NCBI RefSeq assembly: GCF_900009145.1
Contig: NZ_LN889803.1
Span: 306,116-370,115, forward strand
Direction: 5' to 3'
Length of the DNA: 64,000 bases
DNA from: Planktothrix tepida PCC 9214
GTDB lineage: Bacteria > Cyanobacteriota > Cyanobacteriia > Cyanobacteriales > Microcoleaceae
In this document: one piece after another, positions 1-7,892 of the stretch
How the letters are laid out: each line of letters opens with the position of its first letter
Position numbering within the stretch: the first letter of the stretch is position 1
Position numbers and translations under genes: made by a program
Notes under the pieces: model-generated
The model's database searches: none
Told to the model about the DNA's origin: nothing
What the model saw: only the letters and a program-made list of their open reading frames with translations

Positions 1-1
1 G

Positions 2-583
2 GTGTTTAAACCCGGTACAATTGATTTAATTACAATTGGAATTTCCACAGGTGGCCCCCAAGCTTTAGCATTTTTGATTCCTCAATTACCCAGTAATTTT
101 CCGGTTCCAATTGCAATTGTTTTACATATGCCCATTGGTTATACGAAAATGTATGCAGAACGATTAGATCAATTATCCGCATTGAAAGTGGTTGAAGCGG
201 GTGATGGAGAAATTCTCCATCCAGGAATGGTTTTTATTGCCCCTGCGGGACGTCATTTAACCTTTAAACGGGAAGGGAATTCTGTTGTCACCCGTCTGGC
301 TGCACAACCCTTTGATATGCCTCATCGTCCCTCGGTGGATGTTATGTTTCAATCAGCCGCAGAAGTTTATGGTAATCGGCTTTTAGGAATTGTGATGACC
401 GGAATGGGTTCCGATGGAAAACAGGGTGCAGCATGGATAAAATCTCATGGAGGTTTAATATTTACTGAGTCTGAAGAAACTTGTATTGTCTATGGAATGC
501 CACGTTCTGTAGAGGAATCAGGGTTAAGTGATCATTCTTATCCTCTCAATGGAATTGCACAGGCAATTTTAGACGTTTTATGA
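2..583 (+). CDS. cheB: CheB methylesterase domain (left-truncated by the window)
   Basis: This is the catalytic domain of the chemotaxis protein-glutamate methylesterase, which removes methyl groups from (or deamidates) receptor glutamines/glutamates in the cytoplasm. The family catalytic triad is visible: Ser15 in GISTGG, His42 in VLHMP and Asp138 in GMGSDG. The reading frame is open to the first base of the window. The GTG at position 2 may therefore be an internal codon of a normal CheB whose receiver domain lies to the left, or the start of a stand-alone domain. A CheC-type gene follows 67 bases downstream in the same direction, which supports a chemotaxis or pilus-motility signalling cluster. 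Family assignment is firm; the true start is unknown. Confidence 0.9.
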   Translation: MFKPGTIDLITIGISTGGPQALAFLIPQLPSNFPVPIAIVLHMPIGYTKMYAERLDQLSALKVVEAGDGEILHPGMVFIAPAGRHLTFKREGNSVVTRLAAQPFDMPHRPSVDVMFQSAAEVYGNRLLGIVMTGMGSDGKQGAAWIKSHGGLIFTESEETCIVYGMPRSVEESGLSDHSYPLNGIAQAILDVL

Positions 584-650
584 TTGTTCTTGATAACCCC
601 AAAATTAACCTTTAATTTTAATCCTTGATTAACCCTCAATAGGTGTAAAA

Positions 651-1280
651 ATGTTACTCACCGAAAAGCAAAAAATAGCCTTATCTGAATTTATGAAAAT
701 TGTTCTTTCTCGGAGAACAGCAACGGCATTATCACAATTAATTGGGTCTGATGTGACGATGAAGGTTGCGGAGGTTTCTTTATCTCCGTTGAGTAAATTA
801 ATGACCGAATTACCCAACCAGTTCAATGAAGATATTGTCAGCGTTCATCAAATGTTTAAAGGGACAATGAGTGGAGATGCACTCTTACTTTTAAACTATT
901 CTTTTGCGGTCAAACTCACAAACTTACTGCGACCCGATCAAGAAGATTATAATTTACATTTGAATGTTTCTTCCTGTGAAGTTTTAATGGAAGCTGGGAA
1001 TATTCTCTTAAATTCCTATATTAATATGTTGGGAACTTTAATGGGGAGTCAGTTTACTTTCTCGATTCCAACTTTCCAAATTGAACCCTTACCTGATTTA
1101 GTCAAATCTTTAATGATGGGAAAAAATGAAGTCCGTTATGTATTAATGGTGGATACCACCTTCCAATTCTATCATAATTCGGTTCGAGGTTCTTTAGTTT
1201 TTGTGTCTGGAGTGATTCCTTTATCTTGTTTAATTAAAGGAATTGAAGCCTCTATTGACTTAGCAATTCCTAATCCCTAA
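651..1280 (+). CDS. CheC-type chemotaxis phosphatase
   Basis: This 209-residue protein carries the CheC/CheX/FliY phosphatase signature Glu-x2-Asn-x22-Pro: E114, N117 in MEAGN and P140, with exactly 22 residues between Asn and Pro. The residue four before the Glu is Glu rather than the usual Asp or Ser. The family dephosphorylates CheY-like receivers. The protein is a single-module CheC type, with one clear active half and a degenerate second half. Its ATG follows AGGTG at a good distance. It lies 67 bases behind cheB on the same strand, so co-transcription is likely. The target receiver is not known; candidates include receivers of the kinases downstream. Homology was judged by motif only. 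Confidence 0.75.
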   Translation: MLLTEKQKIALSEFMKIVLSRRTATALSQLIGSDVTMKVAEVSLSPLSKLMTELPNQFNEDIVSVHQMFKGTMSGDALLLLNYSFAVKLTNLLRPDQEDYNLHLNVSSCEVLMEAGNILLNSYINMLGTLMGSQFTFSIPTFQIEPLPDLVKSLMMGKNEVRYVLMVDTTFQFYHNSVRGSLVFVSGVIPLSCLIKGIEASIDLAIPNP

Positions 1281-1835
1281 TGGCAATAGGAAACAAGAGC
1301 GTTTCATTGATTGTCCCGTTTTTTGAGCCGAGTAATAATCCTTTGAGCTTCTTCTTTTCTAGTCCTGAATCCATTGGCACCCTAGAGCCGAATCAGGACG
1401 GAACTTGAACCCCATATAGATGGCTCAAATTTGGCCAACATCAGGGGATTCCTTTGATGAAGCTGCATGGGGTTAAACCTTATATTACCGCTAATTTCTC
1501 TTCAGCTTGGCGAATTTCCATGATTCATAGTAAAATTAATTCAGCGATTTTAATAAGTTTAATAAGATTTTCTTTAAAACAGTGCATTTTTTTGCTTAAT
1601 TCATTGATAGCCTTTATTGTCCTTTTTAAGCGTTCCTTTCCCTTTCAATGTTGTTGTTCTTCGGGGTGAGTATAATTTCTCAAAACCGCTCTGAACTGTT
1701 GGGATTGAGCTTACGAAGAATGGACAGTTGAGGTTTGACGCTTGACTAATGGGGCGTGGGCTTTTGGCTTAGGCACCCTACAACTTGTTTCCCCCTCCCC
1801 CTGTGCTCCCTGCTCCCTGTTTTCGTAGGCAGCTT
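1281..1835. other. Intergenic stretch, no gene recognised
   Basis: About 550 bases without a convincing gene. A 9-base inverted repeat with one mismatch (TCCTGAATC near 1363 and GAATCAGGA ending 1398) could end the che transcript, but no T-run follows. Two imperfect GCTCCCT heptamers lie at 1805-1818, just before the next gene. A 71-codon open frame at 1454-1669 has no ribosome binding site and a composition unlike the neighbours. Confidence 0.5.
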
Positions 1836-4800
1836 ATGGCTATAATTCAGCTTAACTTGATTAAAATTCTCAGCCAAACACCCTGGAAAAAAGTGTTACC
1901 GTTGTTATTAGGTGTGCTGGCTACTGTACCTCTCTTCATTGGCGATGGGCTCCGCCCAGCCGAAGGCTATCGCTTTGATGGATTTATTGTCGGAGTTTTT
2001 CACTTCCAAACTCTATTTGATAGCACTTTGAATGTGCCACCCGGTTATAAAGTAGCGATTTATGATGGAACTGAATCAATTTATCGTCAAGCCGGATTTC
2101 CTTCTAACTCCACCTTGCAAAAAACAGTTATTGTCAGAGCCTATGGTGCTGACTGGCAAATGGTGGTTGCCTCTACAAAACAAGCAACTAGCCCTTTACC
2201 TGTTGTGGTTCTCATCGGAGGCTTAACGTTAATTGGGTTATGTTTATTAGTGGTTTATCTGATTGGAATCAATCAGTCTCAAATTCATCAATTAAAGATA
2301 ACCAACCAGCAACTGCAACAGGAATTAGAACATAGACAACAGGCAGAAATAGCTCAGACTCAACTGGCTGCCATTGTTGAATCCTCAGAAGATGCAATTA
2401 TTAGTAAAGACTTAAATAGTATGATTAGAAGTTGGAATCACGGAGCCGAACAAGTTTTTGGTTACACAGCCGATGAAATCCTTGGACAATCGATTAAAAA
2501 ATTGATTCCCCCAGAATATTACGCCGAAGAACAGGAAATTCTGCACCGTATTCTCCGAGGAGAAAGTATTAAACATTACGATACCAAACGACTCAGGAAA
2601 GATGGAACTTTTATTGATGTTTCCATTACGATTTCTCCCCTGAAAGATAAAGCCGGAAATATTATTGGTGCTTCCAAAATTGCTCGAAATATTACCGAAA
2701 GCAAACAAGCCCAAGAATCCCTCCATGAAAGCGAACTTCGGTATCGACAACTGATTAATAACTTAAATGCCGGGTTCGTCATTCATGCTCCCGATACTAA
2801 GATTCTGTTGTGTAATGCAACCGCTTGTGATTTATTAGGACTCACCATTGAGCAAATGATGGGAAAAACTGCTATTGATCCTGCATGGCATTTTGTTCGG
2901 GAAGATGGAACCCGGATTCCCATCGAAGAATATCCCATTAATCGAGTCTTATCAACTCAAACTTCTTTCAAAAATTATGTCCTGGGAATTAATAGTGGTA
3001 AACCGAATTTAGTTTGGGTTTTAGTCAATGGTTTTCCAGAATTTGATCATCAGAATAAACTTAAACAAATTGGAATTACCTTTATTGATATTACCAAACT
3101 CAAACAAGCTGAAGCTGAACAACAAGAAATGAGCGAGGTGATGGAAAATGCCGTATCAGGGATTTCTAAACTGGATGCCCAAGGTTGTTATCTTTATGTC
3201 AATAAAACCTACGCTAAAATCACCGGTTATGAACCGGAAGAAATGATTGGAATGTTATGGCAAAAAACGGTACATCCTGATGATTTAGAGAAACTTATTG
3301 CAGCCTATGAGCAGATGCTAAAAGCAGGAAGAGTTGAAGTAGAAGCCACCGGAATTCGCAAGGATGGTTCAATTATTTATAAACAATTAGTCATGATTGC
3401 TAACTATGACGAACAGCATCAATTGTTGGGGCATTATTGCTTTATGAAAGATATTAGCGAAAAAGCCCGACTTGAAGCAGAACGCAAACAAGCAGAACTC
3501 AAGTTAGAAAAAGAACTGGTGCGAACAAAAACTTTGTTTAATACTTCATTAGATGGCATTGTCGTGATGAATAACCAAGGAGATGCAATCCAATCGAGTC
3601 CTCGTTTTGCTGAGATGATAGGTTATACCTTAGAAGAAACCCTGAGTTTAAATGTAGTGGATTGGGATGCCCAATGGACAAAAGAAGAGTTACAGAAAAT
3701 ACTCAAAAACCCCAATTTTATTCCTCTATTTGAAACCCGACATCGCCGTAAAGATGGTTCTGAATACGATGTCGAAATTAGTTACAGTCGCGTCACTTTA
3801 GAAGGGGAGGTGATCCACTTTTGTATTTGTCGAGATATCAGTAAACGCAAACAAGCGGAAATTGACCTCCAAATCTCCCAAGCTCGGTTTGCGGGAATCT
3901 TAGAAATTGCCAATGACGCCATTATTTCAGTGAATCACCATCAAAAAATTACGTTATTTAACAAAGGAGCAGAACAAATTTTTGGTTATCAAGCTGAGGA
4001 AATATTAGGGAAACCCCTGGCGCTGTTGATACCGGAGCGCTTTGCAAAGGTTCATCATCAACATCTTGCTGATTATGCCAAAATCGGAGGGTATGCCAGG
4101 CCCATGTCAGAGCGAGGAGGCATCTTTGGGCGACGCAAAGACGGGTCAGAATTTCCGGCCGAAGCCTCCATTTCTAACCTCAATCTCAAGGGTGAGATTA
4201 TCTTTACCGTGTTCTTGCGTGATATTACCGCCAGACAGGAAGCAGAAGCTGCCTTGCGCGAGAGTGAGGAAAAATTCCGCACAGCGATCGATTTTACCTA
4301 CGATTGGGAATATTGGCTCGATACAAAAGGTCAGTTTATCTATACCTCTCCCTCCTGTGAACGGATCACGGGTTTTTCACGGGACGAGTTTATCGCCAAT
4401 CCTAATCTCATCAGTGAAATTATTTATCCTGATGATTTCCCAACCCTAGATAACCATATTTGTAATGACCATTCTGGGGTGGAATTTGCCGAGTTTCGGA
4501 TTATGACCCGTTCGGGTGAAATTCGCTGGATTTCCCACACTTGTCAACCTGTTTTAAGTCAAATGTCCCACTGTCTCGGCCTACGAATCAGTAATCGAGA
4601 TATCACTGAGCAAAAGCGAATTGAAGCCGAACGTCAACAAGCAGAACAAGCCCTTCGGGAAAGTGAAGCTCGGTTTCAAGCTTTTATGAATCATAGTCCG
4701 GCTCCAGCCTGGATTACTGATATGGATGGCTTGATCCTCTATATCAGCCAAACCTATTGTCACAGTTTCCAGTTACCGACTGAAGATCTTCTCGGTAAAA

Positions 4801-6848
4801 CCATCTTTGAAATCTATCCCACTAACATTGCCCAACAATTTTTGGACAATATCTTAACCGTTAGTCGAACCCGTGAGGTGCTCAAAACGATTGAGATCGC
4901 ACCCCGTGCCGATGGTAGCCTTGGTGACTTCCTCGTCTATAAATTTCCCATTCCTGACGCATCGGGACAAATCCTGATTGGGGGAGTCGCCATCGATGTC
5001 ACCCAACAACACCAAGCTGAAACCGCTTTACATCTGAGTGAAGAACGGTTGCAACTGGCCCTAGAAGCGTCTGGAGATGGACTCTGGGATTGGAATATTG
5101 AACAGGGAGATATTTATTTAAGTCCTTGCTATCAGGAAATGCTGGGCTACCAAGCGGGTGAGTTACAGATGGATTTTAATCTCTGGGTTGAGATGATTCA
5201 TCCCGATGATCGATCCTGGGCTTCGGAGTGTTTGAATGCTCATTTAAAAGATAGTTCTGTTCCTTATGCCTTGGACTATCGTTTTCGGTGTAAATCGGGG
5301 GAGTGGAAATGGATTGCCAACTATGGGAAAGTTGTGGCTTATAATGCTCAGGGTCAGCCCATCCGCATGATTGGAACTCATAAAGATATTAGCGATCGCA
5401 AACAAAAAGAAATTGCCCTGAGACAGGCGATGGAAGCCGCAGAACAAGCTAATCTTGCCAAAAGTATTTTTCTTGCTAATATGAGCCACGAACTTCGTAC
5501 TCCCCTGAATGTAATCTTGGGATTTGCTCAAGTAATGTCCCATGACTCCTCTTTAACCCCTAACCAGCAAGAAGATCTACAAACCATTCGACGCAGTGGC
5601 GATCATCTTTTGAATCTGATTAATGATGTTTTGGATCTCTCCAAAATTGAATCGGGACACTGCACCTTGGAAGAAAGTGATTTTGACTTAATTGCGTTGC
5701 TGCATTCTCTTCGGAATATGTTGGCAGAACGAGCCAGTTCTAAAGGACTTGATCTTTATTTTGATATTGCTCCCGATGTGCCTCAGTTTATTAGAGCGGA
5801 TGCTCAAAAATTGCGTCAAGTTTTAATTAACCTGTTGGGTAATGCGATTAAATTTACCCATCATGGCAGTATTACCTTACAAGTTAGGGGTGAGCTTAGT
5901 CCTGAAGAAAAATCGAGTCCGTGCTGGATTCTTCAGTTGGCTGTGATTGATACCGGGGTCGGAATTGCACCGGAAGAACTGGATACGATCTTTGATGCCT
6001 TTGTGCAGGCTCAAGCCGGAAAACAAGCTGTGAGTGGAACAGGATTAGGATTAACCATCAGCCGAAAACTCTTGCGACTGATGGGCGGAGACATTGCGGT
6101 TCGGAGTACAATAGGCAAGGGAACGACCTTTAGTTTTACTCTTCCGGTGAGCCTGAGTGATGGAGGTGATATTGCAAGCGAACACAATGAGCGCCTGATC
6201 ATTGGATTAGCTCCCAACCAACCCCATCGTCGGATTCTTGTGGTTGATGATCGCTCCGAAAATCGTTTATTGATTGTCAGACTGTTAACACAATTAGGAT
6301 TCGAGGTACGGCAAGCGTGTAATGGACAGGAAGCGGTGCAACTGTGGCAGGAATGGCAACCGGATCTGACTTGGATGGATATTCGGATGCCAATTCTGGA
6401 TGGATACGAAGCGACTCGGCAAATTCGGGCGATGGAACAAGGTCAAAGTAGTATTATTATCGCCCTGACTGCACAGGCGTCCCGAAGCGATCGCACTCTC
6501 GCCCTGGCTGCGGGTTGTAATGACTATATGAGTAAGCCTTTCCGAGAACAAACTTTATTTCAGAAGATGGCCCAATACTTGGGCATTGAGTATCGTTATG
6601 CTGAAGTTGTAACACCGGAAGTTTCCCCGTCGCATTCCAAGCACTTGACTCCAGAAGAGGTAAAAGTGATGCCCCCGGAATGGATTATTCAAGTCCATGA
6701 GGCAGCACTGGATCTCAATGATCATCAAATCCTAGAATTGATTGCGGAAATTCCACCCAAACATCAACCTCTAATTGAGGCGATGACTTCCTTAGTTGAT
6801 AACTTCCAGCTTGAAGCGATCGCAATTCTTACGAAGATTGAGGGGTAA
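1836..6848 (+). CDS. Membrane-bound hybrid histidine kinase with eight PAS domains
   Basis: A 1670-residue sensor kinase. Numbering from the ATG at 1836, an N-terminal membrane helix (about 20-37) and a second near 130-150 flank a short extracytoplasmic piece ending in an RFDGFIVGVF motif typical of CHASE-like sensors. Eight consecutive PAS/PAC units follow (about 175-1190). Next come HisKA with the phospho-accepting His in SHELRTPL (about 1218), a complete HATPase ([21 protein letters not shown]) and a receiver with Asp about 1515 in TWMDIRMP. A helical tail resembles a degenerate phosphotransfer module. An upstream in-frame start at 1785 lies in C-rich repeat DNA and has no Shine-Dalgarno, so 1836 is preferred. 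The REC-GGDEF gene follows after 4 bases and is a likely partner. The ligand is unknown. Confidence 0.9.
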   Translation: MAIIQLNLIKILSQTPWKKVLPLLLGVLATVPLFIGDGLRPAEGYRFDGFIVGVFHFQTLFDSTLNVPPGYKVAIYDGTESIYRQAGFPSNSTLQKTVIVRAYGADWQMVVASTKQATSPLPVVVLIGGLTLIGLCLLVVYLIGINQSQIHQLKITNQQLQQELEHRQQAEIAQTQLAAIVESSEDAIISKDLNSMIRSWNHGAEQVFGYTADEILGQSIKKLIPPEYYAEEQEILHRILRGESIKHYDTKRLRKDGTFIDVSITISPLKDKAGNIIGASKIARNITESKQAQESLHESELRYRQLINNLNAGFVIHAPDTKILLCNATACDLLGLTIEQMMGKTAIDPAWHFVREDGTRIPIEEYPINRVLSTQTSFKNYVLGINSGKPNLVWVLVNGFPEFDHQNKLKQIGITFIDITKLKQAEAEQQEMSEVMENAVSGISKLDAQGCYLYVNKTYAKITGYEPEEMIGMLWQKTVHPDDLEKLIAAYEQMLKAGRVEVEATGIRKDGSIIYKQLVMIANYDEQHQLLGHYCFMKDISEKARLEAERKQAELKLEKELVRTKTLFNTSLDGIVVMNNQGDAIQSSPRFAEMIGYTLEETLSLNVVDWDAQWTKEELQKILKNPNFIPLFETRHRRKDGSEYDVEISYSRVTLEGEVIHFCICRDISKRKQAEIDLQISQARFAGILEIANDAIISVNHHQKITLFNKGAEQIFGYQAEEILGKPLALLIPERFAKVHHQHLADYAKIGGYARPMSERGGIFGRRKDGSEFPAEASISNLNLKGEIIFTVFLRDITARQEAEAALRESEEKFRTAIDFTYDWEYWLDTKGQFIYTSPSCERITGFSRDEFIANPNLISEIIYPDDFPTLDNHICNDHSGVEFAEFRIMTRSGEIRWISHTCQPVLSQMSHCLGLRISNRDITEQKRIEAERQQAEQALRESEARFQAFMNHSPAPAWITDMDGLILYISQTYCHSFQLPTEDLLGKTIFEIYPTNIAQQFLDNILTVSRTREVLKTIEIAPRADGSLGDFLVYKFPIPDASGQILIGGVAIDVTQQHQAETALHLSEERLQLALEASGDGLWDWNIEQGDIYLSPCYQEMLGYQAGELQMDFNLWVEMIHPDDRSWASECLNAHLKDSSVPYALDYRFRCKSGEWKWIANYGKVVAYNAQGQPIRMIGTHKDISDRKQKEIALRQAMEAAEQANLAKSIFLANMSHELRTPLNVILGFAQVMSHDSSLTPNQQEDLQTIRRSGDHLLNLINDVLDLSKIESGHCTLEESDFDLIALLHSLRNMLAERASSKGLDLYFDIAPDVPQFIRADAQKLRQVLINLLGNAIKFTHHGSITLQVRGELSPEEKSSPCWILQLAVIDTGVGIAPEELDTIFDAFVQAQAGKQAVSGTGLGLTISRKLLRLMGGDIAVRSTIGKGTTFSFTLPVSLSDGGDIASEHNERLIIGLAPNQPHRRILVVDDRSENRLLIVRLLTQLGFEVRQACNGQEAVQLWQEWQPDLTWMDIRMPILDGYEATRQIRAMEQGQSSIIIALTAQASRSDRTLALAAGCNDYMSKPFREQTLFQKMAQYLGIEYRYAEVVTPEVSPSHSKHLTPEEVKVMPPEWIIQVHEAALDLNDHQILELIAEIPPKHQPLIEAMTSLVDNFQLEAIAILTKIEG
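1942..1973. repeat. 32-base three-stem palindromic repeat inside the kinase gene
   Basis: The bases form a closed three-way structure: GCGAT (1942-1946) pairs with ATCGC (1969-1973). Inside it are two hairpins, GGGC-TCC-GCCC and AGCC-GAA-GGCT, with no unpaired bases between stems. This is the architecture of small interspersed cyanobacterial repeats. It is read in frame as about 11 residues between the first membrane helix and the CHASE-like motif. Confidence 0.75.
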
Positions 6849-6852
6849 GCCA

Positions 6853-7818
6853 ATGACAAGTCTACTCAAATACCCAACTCAAACGAATATTTTGATTGTG
6901 GATGATACGCCGGATAATCTACGCTTGTTAGCCAAAATCCTAGAATCTCAGGGTTATATTGTTCGGAAATCCCTGAATGGGAGAATGGCACTGCAAGGGG
7001 TGCAGCGTGATCCACCCAATCTAATTTTGCTCGATATTAATATGCCGGAGATGAATGGGTATGAAATTTGTGAAAAGTTAAAAGCATCGGAATCGACGGC
7101 TTACATTCCGGTGATTTTTATTAGTGCCCTGGAACGTTTGGAAGATAAGGTGCGGGCTTTTGAATTGGGGGGTGTGGATTATATTACGAAACCGTTTCAA
7201 GAACAGGAAGTTTTAGCCCGGGTTAAAAATCAATTATTAATTCAACAACAACATCAACAATTAATTGAACAAAATCAACGGTTAGAACAAGAAATTAAAG
7301 ATCGGTTGAAAGCGGAAGCAGAAGTGAGAAAATTGTCTTTAACGGATGATTTAACCGGACTTTATAATCGACGAGGCTTTTTTTTACTCGCAGAACAACA
7401 ATTAAAAATTGCACGACGCACCCAAACGCCTTGCTGTGTTTTATTCGCCGATTTAGATGGGTTAAAGAAAATTAATGATACCCTCGGACATGAATTGGGA
7501 GACCGAGTAATTATGGATGCGGCTCAAATTCTCAAGGAAACCTTTCGAGATGCTGATATTGTGGCGCGACTGGGGGGAGATGAATTTTCTCTTTTTCTTC
7601 CGGGTGGAGAAAGTCATTCAACGGATTTTCAGGCTCGGTTACAAGCTAATCTGGATTGCTTTAATTTAACGTCAAATCGGGCTTATATCCTTTCTATTAG
7701 TATGGGTGTACAACCCTGCGATTTAAATCAAAATTATTCCCTAGAACAATGGATTTCCAAAGCTGACAAATTAATGTATGAACATAAACAGATGAAATAT
7801 TTACAAAATCATGTTTGA
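6853..7818 (+). CDS. Response regulator diguanylate cyclase (REC-GGDEF)
   Basis: A 321-residue protein with an N-terminal receiver (phospho-acceptor Asp61 in LLDINMP), a coiled-coil linker rich in Gln and Glu (about 130-165) and a C-terminal GGDEF domain. The active-site loop GGDEF is intact at 241-245. The inhibitory I-site RxxD sits five residues before it (RDAD), so product feedback by cyclic di-GMP is expected. The ATG at 6853 is preceded by GAGGGG; an upstream in-frame start at 6796 would overlap the kinase and lacks support. The gene follows the eight-PAS hybrid kinase by 4 bases, so the pair probably forms one phosphorelay. It makes cyclic di-GMP from two GTP in the cytoplasm. Confidence 0.92.
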   Translation: MTSLLKYPTQTNILIVDDTPDNLRLLAKILESQGYIVRKSLNGRMALQGVQRDPPNLILLDINMPEMNGYEICEKLKASESTAYIPVIFISALERLEDKVRAFELGGVDYITKPFQEQEVLARVKNQLLIQQQHQQLIEQNQRLEQEIKDRLKAEAEVRKLSLTDDLTGLYNRRGFFLLAEQQLKIARRTQTPCCVLFADLDGLKKINDTLGHELGDRVIMDAAQILKETFRDADIVARLGGDEFSLFLPGGESHSTDFQARLQANLDCFNLTSNRAYILSISMGVQPCDLNQNYSLEQWISKADKLMYEHKQMKYLQNHV

Positions 7819-7826
7819 GCGCCATG

Positions 7827-7878
7827 CAGAGACGCGCCAATAGCCTATCGGCATCGCTACGCTAAGGCTCGTCTCTAC
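7827..7878. repeat. GAGACG/CGTCTC-bounded palindromic repeat
   Basis: GAGACG (7829-7834) and CGTCTC (7870-7875) bound an internal AGCC...GGCT stem. The element lies between convergent genes and could terminate transcription, although no T-run is present. Two related elements occur at 29109-29134 and 62911-62936. Confidence 0.6.
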
Positions 7879-7892
7879 AAAATCCAGCAAAC

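Noticed and set aside
4042..4449. 135-codon frame inside the eight-PAS kinase
   Set aside because: Out-of-frame shadow of PAS coding sequence; composition and lack of a start signal do not support a gene.
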